In this document: positions 1-7,172 of the stretch, one piece after another
Position numbering within the stretch: position 1 is the first letter of the stretch
How the letters are laid out: every line of letters begins with the position of its first letter
Origin: an uncultured Hyphomicrobiales bacterium
GTDB taxonomy: Bacteria > Pseudomonadota > Alphaproteobacteria > Rhizobiales > Rhizobiaceae
NCBI GenBank assembly: GCA_943908365.1
Contig: CALTTH010000104.1
Location: 1 to 16,288, forward strand
DNA length: 16,288 nt
Direction: 5' to 3'
Position numbers and translations under genes: made by a program
The notes under the pieces: generated by a model
Seen by the model: the letters and a program-made list of their open reading frames with translations, nothing else
What the model was told of the DNA's origin: nothing
Database searches by the model: none

Positions 1-146
1 GTCATGCCGAGCTCGACCGCTTTGCGGATGCTTGCCACCTCCTGTGCCTCTTCCGCGTTGCTCTCGCCCATGTTCCAGGTGCCGATGCCGAGAGCGGGAA
101 TGTCTCTTCCCGAGGGTAGGGTGAGCGTTGGGATATCGTCATACAT
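1..146 (-). CDS. Aldo/keto reductase, N-terminal part (cut by window edge)
   Basis: The first 48 codons of a minus-strand gene are present; the rest lies outside the window. The residues PALGIGTWNMGE (about 17-28) are the beta-1 signature of the aldo/keto reductase TIM barrel, and RKAVELGM (41-48) fits the helix that precedes the catalytic Asp in this family. Members reduce aldehydes and ketones with NAD(P)H in the cytoplasm. The ATG is preceded by a very strong Shine-Dalgarno (AGGAGGAGG, five bases upstream), which fixes the start. The catalytic Asp, Tyr, Lys and His are not in view, so the substrate cannot be judged. It is transcribed divergently from the exporter gene at 289, with 142 bases between the starts. 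Confidence 0.85.
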   Translation of the reverse strand, partial: MYDDIPTLTLPSGRDIPALGIGTWNMGESNAEEAQEVASIRKAVELGM

Positions 147-288
147 GAAGGCCTCCTCCTATGTTTCTCGGACAATAAAGCAGAAGCAATCTCTCTCGAT
201 CCATCAAAACTTGTGCGACATGCCATTCGTGCCGATTACTGGCTTTCCCCCTGGCTGGTGAATAGGATGGCGCTTCAAGGGGATACTC

Positions 289-882
289 ATGACGATCGAG
301 ACTTTCATCGCGCTTCTGGTGTTTGCGTTCACCACATCGATCACGCCGGGGCCGAACAACATGATGCTGTTTGCGTCCGGGGTGAATTTCGGCTTTCGCC
401 GGACTATCCCGCACATGCTTGGTATTGGCGTCGGTTTCCTGTCGTTGCTAATCGGCGTGGGGCTTGGACTTGGCGCGCTGCTGCACTCGATCCCGGTCAT
501 CTACACTGCTTTGAAATTTGCCGGTGGCGCCTATCTCGTCTGGATTGCTTGGAAGATTGGAACGTCTCGCAGCCTCGGTGACGGAAAAGTCGGTGCCGGG
601 CCCATGACATTTTTCGGTGCGGCTGCGTTTCAGTGGGTCAATCCGAAAGCGTGGGTGATGGCAGTCGCTGCCATGGCGACCTACACGGATGAGAGCCAAT
701 ATCTGCTGACAGTCCTGCTTGTCGGTCTTGCCTTTGCGGCTGTGAACCTTCCGAGCGTTTCGACATGGGCAGGATTCGGCTCTGTGCTGCGCGAATGGCT
801 TTCCGTTCCGGCGCGGCTGAAATGGTTCAACATCACCATGGCGGTGCTGTTGGTGCTCAGCCTCTGGCCGATGTTGAAGTGA
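289..882 (+). CDS. LysE/RhtB family amino-acid exporter
   Basis: This 197-residue inner-membrane protein matches the LysE/RhtB translocator family, which exports amino acids and related metabolites by secondary transport. The family hallmark TPGPNN is seen at residues 19-24, just after the first hydrophobic helix, and FQWVNPKAW at about 113-121 is the usual second conserved block. Five to six hydrophobic segments can be picked out and the length is typical (about 200-210). The start is preceded by AAGGGGA at a reasonable spacing. The substrate cannot be assigned from sequence; RhtB-like homoserine/threonine or EamB-like cysteine export are the usual guesses. Transcription converges with the DUF2269 gene, with only 28 bases between the stops and no clear terminator. 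Confidence 0.9.
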   Translation: MTIETFIALLVFAFTTSITPGPNNMMLFASGVNFGFRRTIPHMLGIGVGFLSLLIGVGLGLGALLHSIPVIYTALKFAGGAYLVWIAWKIGTSRSLGDGKVGAGPMTFFGAAAFQWVNPKAWVMAVAAMATYTDESQYLLTVLLVGLAFAAVNLPSVSTWAGFGSVLREWLSVPARLKWFNITMAVLLVLSLWPMLK

Positions 883-910
883 AGCTCAAGGGCCGGCTAA
901 GCCTCTCGCT

Positions 911-1396
911 TTATCCAATTCCGAAAAAAATATCAGGCTTCGTCAGCATCAGCCAAACGATGGCGATCACAGCGAAGAATGCCGGGAAGCCGCAGGCAAA
1001 CCAGATTCGGTAAAGTTTGAACCATTGAGACGGAAGAGCCGAACCGGCATCTGCCGAGGCCCTGGCAATATCGCGCAGCCTGATCTGAATCCAGACGACC
1101 GGAAGCCAGAAGAGGCCGACGAAGACGTAGAGTAGAAGCGAGAGCCAGACCCATCCCTGCGTCAGCGGCCAGCCTATCAGGCGTGCCAGAAGATAGCCGG
1201 TGATCGGTTGAAGGATGGCAGCCGTTGCCGTGAAGATCGTATCGGCAATCACCACCGTTCCTGCAACATGGGCAATCAGGATCGGGTTCTCGCTCCGACG
1301 CGCCATGACCATGAAGAAGGCGATGCCCGCACCCGTTCCGAGCAGCACCGTTGCGCCGATGACATGAGCGAGGCGGAGCATGTCTTCCAGCGTCAT
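911..1396 (-). CDS. DUF2269-like four-helix membrane protein
   Basis: This 161-residue integral membrane protein has about four hydrophobic helices (near residues 8-31, 43-72, 80-105 and 132-152). The first helix starts with RLAHVIGATVLLGTGAG and the tail has the WFKLYRIWFACGFPAF stretch. This fits the DUF2269 family (predicted integral membrane proteins). Its biochemical role is not known. It begins five bases after the stop of the SDR-DoxX gene, so the two are almost certainly one transcript and probably translationally coupled. The tight pairing suggests that the two membrane parts act together, perhaps with a redox cofactor or quinone, but nothing in the sequence proves it. Confidence 0.75.
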   Translation of the reverse strand: MTLEDMLRLAHVIGATVLLGTGAGIAFFMVMARRSENPILIAHVAGTVVIADTIFTATAAILQPITGYLLARLIGWPLTQGWVWLSLLLYVFVGLFWLPVVWIQIRLRDIARASADAGSALPSQWFKLYRIWFACGFPAFFAVIAIVWLMLTKPDIFFGIG

Positions 1397-1401
1397 GCGG
1401 C

Positions 1402-2682
1402 TTACCGTTCTTCCAGCGTCGCCAGCGCCGTAAGAGTGAGAACGATCGATGGCAGCACCTTCACAAGCGGCCCGAGCGGATCGAGCCAGAGCGACGGTTC
1501 AAGGACCGTTGCACCAGGAAGATAGAGTGCGGTCACCACCAGCATTCCTTGCATGGCTCTTCTGGAAAAGCGCTTGATGACGACGGCGACGCCAAGCGCG
1601 ATATCGAGTACACAGGTTGAAAGTGTGAGGGCGGTGGCCGCAGAGGGTGGCAGGAAGGTTAGGAAGTGGCTTGCAGCACCCTCGAGATTTGTCAGCGGAA
1701 CGAGGCCGGACAGCAGCCAGAAGAGCGACAGGCAGAAAATGATGATCGGTTTCAGCAGATAGAGGCGAGCGAACCAGAGGTCCTGCACGGCAGATGGATG
1801 ACGCGCCAACGTCTCGGCGGCCGTTGCGACCGAGAGCGTGTTTGTCTGCGCCTGGGTCGACACGCCTTCCGACATCACCGCCATGGCCGTGGATCTGAGC
1901 GGCGAGCGCCAGCCGAGATAACCTGCGAGATCCGCCAGTATGCTGACAGGCTTGGCAATGGCAGGTGAGAGGGAGAGAAACCTAGCAGGTGGGAGGCCGA
2001 GCCATTGGCGGTGGCGCGCAACGAGGTCTTTCAGCGTCACGGTCTCATCGGCTGCCAGATGCAGGTCGCTTCCCGGCGCAATGTGTCCGCTGACGGCGCG
2101 CGATACGGCCGAGGCGACATCATTCACCGAAACCACGTGAACGGGGCTCTCCGCATGCGCGAGAGGAACGACGCGGGGCAGACCTGCGAGTGCCCGGATG
2201 AGTGCCGTGCCGCCATGGGCGTTGCGTCCTATGACGAGGGCAGGGCGGAAGATGACGTGCGGCAAACCACTCGCGGCAAGGGCTTCGTCGGCGCCGCGTT
2301 TGGTCGCCAGGAACGGCAAGTTTGCAGCGGTACCGGAGGTTTGCGCGGAAATTTGAACGATGAGCCTGCCGCGTGCCAGAATGCAGGCTTCATAGAGCGC
2401 CAGCATCGCGTCCAGCTGCGTGGCGGAGAGATTGTCTGCCAGACCATCTTGAAGTGCACCTGCGCAATTGACGATGACCTCATGGTTCGCCACCAGTTCT
2501 GTCCAACTGTCGGCATCCTTCATCCGCGCGAGATCACCGTCGACCCAGTTGGCGAGAGGGAATTTCCGGCGGGCCGTGACGGTGTTGCGTGCCAGACCGG
2601 TGACGACATGGCCGTCATTGTGCAACCTGCGAAGAATGTCCGAGCCGATGAAGCCGCTTGCACCAAGAATCAATATCTTCAT
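1402..2682 (-). CDS. Atypical SDR oxidoreductase fused to a DoxX-like membrane domain
   Basis: A 426-residue fusion. Residues 1 to about 290 form an NAD(P)-binding Rossmann domain of the atypical/extended SDR type (NDUFA9/NmrA-like): GASGFIG at 7-13, the NCAGALQDG block near 72-80, and RPALVIGRNAHGG near 146-158. The usual YxxxK catalytic pair appears as F124-x3-K128, so the Tyr is replaced by Phe and classic SDR catalysis is doubtful. Residues from about 305 to 426 are hydrophobic with about four helices and look like a DoxX-like domain. The protein is therefore probably anchored in the inner membrane with a cytoplasmic nucleotide-binding head. It is the first gene of an operon with the DUF2269 gene. 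No good Shine-Dalgarno precedes the ATG; the start is kept because GASGFIG sits where expected. Confidence 0.85.
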   Translation of the reverse strand: MKILILGASGFIGSDILRRLHNDGHVVTGLARNTVTARRKFPLANWVDGDLARMKDADSWTELVANHEVIVNCAGALQDGLADNLSATQLDAMLALYEACILARGRLIVQISAQTSGTAANLPFLATKRGADEALAASGLPHVIFRPALVIGRNAHGGTALIRALAGLPRVVPLAHAESPVHVVSVNDVASAVSRAVSGHIAPGSDLHLAADETVTLKDLVARHRQWLGLPPARFLSLSPAIAKPVSILADLAGYLGWRSPLRSTAMAVMSEGVSTQAQTNTLSVATAAETLARHPSAVQDLWFARLYLLKPIIIFCLSLFWLLSGLVPLTNLEGAASHFLTFLPPSAATALTLSTCVLDIALGVAVVIKRFSRRAMQGMLVVTALYLPGATVLEPSLWLDPLGPLVKVLPSIVLTLTALATLEER

Positions 2683-2821
2683 GCATCTATCTAATCAAAT
2701 GTAACGTGGGACGCCATTGCCCGCCTCCGCCGGTTGCGTCTTCGCGTCGCTTCCGGGCGGAACATTCTTCTTTCGTTCTTTTTCTGTTGCGCTTGCGGCT
2801 CGAATCCTGCGAAGAGGATGG

Positions 2822-3949
2822 ATGCAATTTTCTCCGCAACAGGATGAAGCCCTCAAGGCTGTTTCGCGCTGGTTGAAGGAAGGCCGTTCACCGGTATTCC
2901 GTCTCTTCGGCTATGCCGGCACGGGCAAGACAACGCTCGCCAAGCATTTCGCCGAGCATGTCGATGGCGAAGTATTGTTTGCCGCGTTCACCGGCAAGGC
3001 CGCACAGGTTTTGCGGTCGCGTGGCGCTTCCAACGCCCGCACCATCCACTCGCTGATCTATCGGCCGCGTGGCGAAGAAGCCGTCGAGGACGAGGAAACC
3101 GGCAAAACATCGATTGCGCCGATGTTTACCATCAATCGCCAAAGCCCGCTTGCCAAGGCAGCGCTCATCATCATCGATGAATGCTCGATGGTGGATGAGC
3201 AGCTCGGCAAGGACCTGATGAGCTTCGGCACGCCTGTTCTGGTGCTGGGCGATCCCGGCCAGTTGCCGCCGGTTTCAGGCGGTGGTTACTTCACCGAGCA
3301 GGAGCCGGATTATCTGCTGTCGGAAATCCATCGTCAGGCAAAGGACAACCCGATTATCCAGCTTGCCATGGATGTGCGAGAGGGACGTGAAATCATGCGC
3401 GGCGACTACGGCACTGCGCAGGTGATTTCGAAGTCGGAGGTCACCCAGTCCCTGGTGCTGGACGCGGATCAGGTTCTGGTCGGAACGAACCGGACTCGCA
3501 AGCGCTACAATCAGCGGCTTCGCGAGTTGAAGGGCTTTTCGGCGGAGTACCCGCAATCCGGCGACAAGCTGGTATGCCTGCGCAACGACCCGGCCAAGGG
3601 TCTGCTGAATGGGTCTCTCTGGCAGGTGATGAGTTCGTCTCGGGAGACGGTCAAGCCGGGCATCAATCTGATGATCAGGCCGGAAGACGACGATATGGAT
3701 CGCGGTGCGGCGAAGATCAAATTGCTTAAAGCGGCCTTCGAGGAGACGGATACGGAAATTCCGTGGTCGACGCGCAAGCGCTATGACGAGTTCGACTATG
3801 GCTATGCGCTGACGGTGCACAAGGCGCAGGGTTCGCAGTGGAACAATGTCGTGCTCTTTGATGAGAGCTATGCGTTTCGCGACACGCGCGAACGCTGGCT
3901 TTACACCGCAGTGACCCGTGCGGCGGAGACACTGACCATCGTCCGGTAG
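2822..3949 (+). CDS. RecD/Dda-like superfamily 1 DNA helicase (ATP-dependent)
   Basis: This is a compact 375-residue SF1B helicase. Motifs in order: Walker A GYAGTGKTT at 30-38, motif Ia-like AAFTGKAA at 54-61, Walker B IIIDE at 116-120, motif III GDPGQLPP at 143-150, the HRQ motif at 170-172, TVHKAQGSQW at 331-340 (motif V, UvrD_C_2) and YTAVTRA at 361-367 (motif VI with its Arg). All motifs needed for ATP hydrolysis are intact. It lacks the long N-terminal extension of RecD and has no nuclease domain; the size is closer to phage T4 Dda or the stand-alone RecD-like proteins of rhizobia. The frame is open 35 codons further up (from 2717), but the ATG at 2822 has GAAGAGG upstream and starts directly at the helicase Q-motif-like FSPQQDEA. 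The precise role (repair, replication restart) is unknown. Confidence 0.9.
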   Translation: MQFSPQQDEALKAVSRWLKEGRSPVFRLFGYAGTGKTTLAKHFAEHVDGEVLFAAFTGKAAQVLRSRGASNARTIHSLIYRPRGEEAVEDEETGKTSIAPMFTINRQSPLAKAALIIIDECSMVDEQLGKDLMSFGTPVLVLGDPGQLPPVSGGGYFTEQEPDYLLSEIHRQAKDNPIIQLAMDVREGREIMRGDYGTAQVISKSEVTQSLVLDADQVLVGTNRTRKRYNQRLRELKGFSAEYPQSGDKLVCLRNDPAKGLLNGSLWQVMSSSRETVKPGINLMIRPEDDDMDRGAAKIKLLKAAFEETDTEIPWSTRKRYDEFDYGYALTVHKAQGSQWNNVVLFDESYAFRDTRERWLYTAVTRAAETLTIVR

Positions 3950-3974
3950 GTTTCGTGGGGCTTATCAGTGCGTT

Positions 3975-4823
3975 TCAGTGCTCGATGATGCCCATCGTCA
4001 GCGCTTTTGCGACCACCTGAAAGCGGTTATTGACGCCGAACTTTCCAAGAAGGCCTTCTTCCAGCCCGCTCAGTTCATCTGCAGACATGCCGAGCGTGCG
4101 GCTGAGGCGTGTCGATGAATAGCCTTCCGCCATCAATTCGAGGCAGTACTTTTCCTGCTCCGTCAGATTGGAAACCGTGTCGTAGACAGGCTCGGTATAG
4201 GTCTCGTCAGACACGTCCATCAGGTTGCTGATCTGGTCGATCTGGCGATGAACGGTGGAAATCTCCAGCGTCAATTCGCGCTTGCGGGTTTCAAGCGCAG
4301 TCTGGAAAATGTCGTCTGCTGCTTCCTGGGAGGGGGCATGATCAAGCTTGCCCATGATCTCCTGGATGACCGCAACCGCGACGCCAATATCGCGCAGCAG
4401 GTTGATGACGGCCATGCGGCGAACGTCCTGGTGCGAATAGATGCGCATCAGCCCCATGCGGCGGGAGGAGAGGATCTTCTTCTCTTCATAAAAATGCAGA
4501 GTTCTGTGCGTGACCCCGAACAGATTTGCCATGTCTGCGATGACGACGGGCTCGGACGGGAGGGAGGATGGGACCTTGACGTCCGGTAGAAAGCCCTTTG
4601 AGATCTTAGATGCCGGTGCTGCGGTTGTCTCGGTGACCTTTTTCATGGATTTTCTGCTCCATGACCCGGTGGTGACAACGACCGCATCGCGGCCATCCTG
4701 GCCCGGCATGGTCATATTCCGGACATCCAGCTCCGGCATGGCGGCTGCGCCCATATCGGTCGCGAAAGCGGCGTCTAAACTCAAATCGATATGAGAGTCT
4801 TCTAATGAAAATGATTGCGTCAT
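3975..4823 (-). CDS. MerR-family regulator with a C-terminal LuxR-type HTH
   Basis: A 282-residue putative transcription factor. Residues 1-90 are a polar leader with no recognised domain. Residues about 92-132 are a MerR winged helix (IADMANLFGVTHRTLHFYEE, then RRMGLMRIYSHQDVRRM). About 140-205 are helical with a likely dimerising coiled coil. Residues 219-281 read as a LuxR/GerE helix-turn-helix: LTEQEKYCLELMAEGYSS, then LSRTLGMSADELSGL and KFGVNNRFQVVAKAL. Two DNA-binding folds in one chain are unusual for MerR. No metal-binding Cys pattern is seen, so it is unlikely to be a metal sensor. An internal ATG at 4646 (Met60) with GGAG ten bases upstream is a rival start and would give 223 residues. 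It diverges from pdxJ across 162 bases; control of pdxJ or of itself is possible but unproven. Confidence 0.85.
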   Translation of the reverse strand: MTQSFSLEDSHIDLSLDAAFATDMGAAAMPELDVRNMTMPGQDGRDAVVVTTGSWSRKSMKKVTETTAAPASKISKGFLPDVKVPSSLPSEPVVIADMANLFGVTHRTLHFYEEKKILSSRRMGLMRIYSHQDVRRMAVINLLRDIGVAVAVIQEIMGKLDHAPSQEAADDIFQTALETRKRELTLEISTVHRQIDQISNLMDVSDETYTEPVYDTVSNLTEQEKYCLELMAEGYSSTRLSRTLGMSADELSGLEEGLLGKFGVNNRFQVVAKALTMGIIEH

Positions 4824-4985
4824 GTCGGTCCCCGATCCTTAGGGGCAAAAATGCGGGCGCGCGAAGATGGTTCCACGAAAATCTCGATTTTTTTTGTTGG
4901 CTTGCAAATGATGCGGTAAGGGAAGAGATGACGTCCGATCGGGGTCGTCATGCAGCGCCCTTCACCATGAACGCCGGGGAATGAA

Positions 4986-5741
4986 ATGCCGACCAAACTG
5001 TCCGTCAATTTGAACGCGATTGCCATGCTGCGTAACCGGCGCGACTTGCCCTGGCCGGATGTGGCGTCGTTCGGACGTATCGCGTTGCAGGCGGGGGCCA
5101 GCGGACTGACGGTTCATCCACGACCTGACCAGCGCCACATCCGCTTCATGGACCTTCCACTGCTTCGGGCGTTGATCGATGACGAGTTTCCGCAAGCCGA
5201 GTTCAACATGGAAGGCTATCCCACCGAGGATTTCCTTTTGCTCTGCGAAGAGAATGAGCCGGAGCAGGTGACGCTGGTACCGGACGATCCATCGCAGGCG
5301 ACGTCCGATCATGGTTGGGATTTTCGCAAGCATGGTGATCTTCTCAAGCATGTCACCTCGCGTCTGAAAGCAGGCGGCATGCGGGTTTCGCTCTTCGCCG
5401 ATGGCGATGCCGACCGTTCCGTCATGGAACTGGCAGCGGCCACGGGCGCTGCGCGGATCGAGCTTTACACCGGTCCCTATGGCGGCTGTTACGATAACCC
5501 CGAAGCAGCTGAACGTTGGATTGAGAAACTCGGGCAGACGGCTGATTTTGCGAAGGAATTCGGACTTGACGTCAACGCTGGACACGATCTTACCGTGGAC
5601 AATCTTCCAGGGCTGGTGAAGCGCATTCCTCATCTCGCTGAGGTGTCGATCGGCCACGGCTTGACGGCAGATGCTCTCGAATACGGCATGGCCGAAACGG
5701 TTCGGCGTTTTTGCCGGGCCTGCGGTCAGGCTATTTCATAA
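4986..5741 (+). CDS. pdxJ: Pyridoxine 5'-phosphate synthase PdxJ
   Basis: PdxJ condenses 1-deoxyxylulose 5-phosphate with 3-amino-2-oxopropyl phosphate to pyridoxine 5'-phosphate, the last ring-closing step of DXP-dependent vitamin B6 synthesis. The 251-residue product has the family blocks in order: LSVNLN (5-10), HPRPDQRHI with His44, Arg46 and His51 in the phosphate and substrate site, FNMEGYP with Glu76, RIELYTGPY with Glu159, DVNAGHDLT with His200, and SIGHGL with His224. Length is slightly above the E. coli protein (243) and the segments between blocks differ clearly, as in the rhizobial branch. The ATG at 4986 follows a GGGGA. The neighbouring NADH dehydrogenase lies 82 bases downstream of the stop behind a small hairpin, so it may be a separate unit. 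Confidence 0.95.
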   Translation: MPTKLSVNLNAIAMLRNRRDLPWPDVASFGRIALQAGASGLTVHPRPDQRHIRFMDLPLLRALIDDEFPQAEFNMEGYPTEDFLLLCEENEPEQVTLVPDDPSQATSDHGWDFRKHGDLLKHVTSRLKAGGMRVSLFADGDADRSVMELAAATGAARIELYTGPYGGCYDNPEAAERWIEKLGQTADFAKEFGLDVNAGHDLTVDNLPGLVKRIPHLAEVSIGHGLTADALEYGMAETVRRFCRACGQAIS

Positions 5742-5768
5742 CTCACGTCAATTTTTGCCCCTACAATG

Positions 5769-5793
5769 AAACCGCGTACAACCTGCGCGGTTT
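5769..5793 (+). terminator. Possible weak terminator or hairpin after pdxJ
   Basis: A perfect 8-base-pair inverted repeat, AAACCGCG and CGCGGTTT, with a 9-base loop, lies 28 bases after the pdxJ stop. It is followed by GATTTTC, a poor T-tract, so it may terminate only partly or act as an operator for the next gene. Confidence 0.4.
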
Positions 5794-5823
5794 GATTTTC
5801 TGATTGTAATGAGGGCAAGTCTT

Positions 5824-7110
5824 ATGCAGGAACATCATGTCGTCGTCGTTGGGGGAGGCTTCGGCGGGTTACAAACTGTCCATGGTCTGAAGGGTGTGCC
5901 GACACGGATTACCCTGATCGATCGCCGCAACCATCATCTTTTCCAGCCCCTTCTTTATCAGGTCGCAACGACGGCACTCTCGACGTCTGAAATTGCTTGG
6001 CCCATCCGCCATCTGTTTCGCGACAGGCCCGAAGTATCGACCATGCTTGCCGAGGTGTCGGGCATAGACCGGACCAATCGCACCGTTCATCTCACCCATG
6101 GCGAGACAGTCTCCTTCGATACGCTGGTGCTCGCGACCGGCGCGCGCCATGCCTATTTCGGCAATGACGCCTGGGAGAAACATGCCCCTGGTCTGAAGAC
6201 CTTGGAGGATGCGACGACCATCCGCAGGCGTTTGCTTCTTGCCTTCGAGCGTGCCGAGCTGGAGAAGACGGAGGAGGTCAAGCAGGCCTATCTCACCTTC
6301 GTCGTCATCGGCGCGGGTCCCACTGGCGTCGAAATGGCGGGCATGATCGCCGATCTTGCCAAGAAGGTTCTGCCGCCGGAGTTTCGCAATATCGATACGC
6401 GCAAGACGCGCATCATCCTCGTCGAGGCGGGCAAGCGCGTGCTGCCTGCCTTTACCGAAGAGCTATCGGAGTACAGCAAACGCGCGCTGGAAAAACTCGG
6501 CGTCGAAGTGATGCTCGGAACGCCCGTCTCGGATTGCACCGAAGAAGGCGTCAAGGTCGGCGATCATTTCATTCCCGCACGGACCATCATCTGGGGTGCT
6601 GGCGTACAGGCCTCTCCCGCCGCCCAGTGGCTCGGTGTCAAGGCGGACCGCGCCGGGCGCACCGAGGTCGGCCCTCATCTCCACATTCCAGAGGACCCTA
6701 ACATCTTCGTCATCGGCGATACGGCATCCGTTCAGCAGGCAGACGGCAAGACGGTGCCTGGCATCGCGCCTGCGGCCAAGCAACAGGGAGACCACGTCGC
6801 GAAGGTCATCAAGGCGCGACTGACCGGGAAGGCGGAGCCCGCGCCATTCAAATATGTGCATAAGGGGAACCTTGCCACGATCGGCAAGCGAGCTGCGGTC
6901 ATCGATTTCGGCAAGATCAAGCTGAAGGGCGTCATCGCTTGGTGGATATGGGGCCTTGCCCATATCTACTTCCTCATCGGCACACGCTCGAGGCTCGCCG
7001 TCGCCTGGAGTTGGCTGTGGATCTACCTCAGCGGCCAGCACAGTGCGCGTTTGATTACCCAGCGTGACACGCTGAAGGATGAAGCGCAGCCTGTGGGAAA
7101 GACTCTCTAA
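5824..7110 (+). CDS. ndh: Type II NADH:quinone oxidoreductase (NDH-2)
   Basis: A 428-residue flavoprotein of the NDH-2 family, which passes electrons from NADH to membrane quinone without pumping protons. The FAD Rossmann motif VVVVGGGFGG is at 6-15, the NAD(H) Rossmann motif VIGAGPTGVE at 161-170, the second FAD-binding block FVIGDTAS at 295-302, and APAAKQQG at 315-322 matches the AQxAxQQG quinone-site motif. The C-terminal part (about 365-410: IAWWIWGLAHIYFLIG and the Trp-rich stretch after it) is the amphipathic membrane anchor. An ATG at 5809 is in frame but has no ribosome site; the ATG at 5824 has GAGG nine bases upstream and puts the FAD motif at the normal distance, so it is preferred. 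It probably acts on the cytoplasmic face of the inner membrane. Confidence 0.93.
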   Translation: MQEHHVVVVGGGFGGLQTVHGLKGVPTRITLIDRRNHHLFQPLLYQVATTALSTSEIAWPIRHLFRDRPEVSTMLAEVSGIDRTNRTVHLTHGETVSFDTLVLATGARHAYFGNDAWEKHAPGLKTLEDATTIRRRLLLAFERAELEKTEEVKQAYLTFVVIGAGPTGVEMAGMIADLAKKVLPPEFRNIDTRKTRIILVEAGKRVLPAFTEELSEYSKRALEKLGVEVMLGTPVSDCTEEGVKVGDHFIPARTIIWGAGVQASPAAQWLGVKADRAGRTEVGPHLHIPEDPNIFVIGDTASVQQADGKTVPGIAPAAKQQGDHVAKVIKARLTGKAEPAPFKYVHKGNLATIGKRAAVIDFGKIKLKGVIAWWIWGLAHIYFLIGTRSRLAVAWSWLWIYLSGQHSARLITQRDTLKDEAQPVGKTL

Positions 7111-7116
7111 CGAAAA

Positions 7117-7144
7117 GAGGCGGGTCCTGATCAGGTCCCGCCTC
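7117..7144. terminator. Bidirectional intrinsic terminator between ndh and the alcohol dehydrogenase
   Basis: GAGGCGGG (7117-7124) pairs with CCCGCCTC (7137-7144), and the loop holds a further palindrome CCTGATCAGG that extends the hairpin. On the plus strand it is followed by GGTTTTG and on the minus strand by TTTTCG. It lies between two convergent genes, as expected for a shared terminator. Confidence 0.8.
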
Positions 7145-7172
7145 GGTTTTGCCTGCCTGCTGTTACACTTGA

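Noticed and set aside
213..581. Plus-strand frame overlapping the start of the LysE-type exporter
   Set aside because: Out-of-frame shadow; the LysE frame has the TPGPNN motif and a ribosome site.
2005..2694. Plus-strand frame of 229 codons over the SDR-DoxX gene
   Set aside because: Shadow of the SDR domain; no family features.
4878..4895. AAAAT-CTCG-ATTTT hairpin followed by T run in the MerR-pdxJ gap
   Set aside because: A five-pair AT-only stem is too weak for a terminator and lies between divergent starts where none is expected.
4830..4944. CCCCGATC and GATCGGGG inverted copies about 100 bases apart
   Set aside because: An 8-base match over this distance is readily explained by chance.
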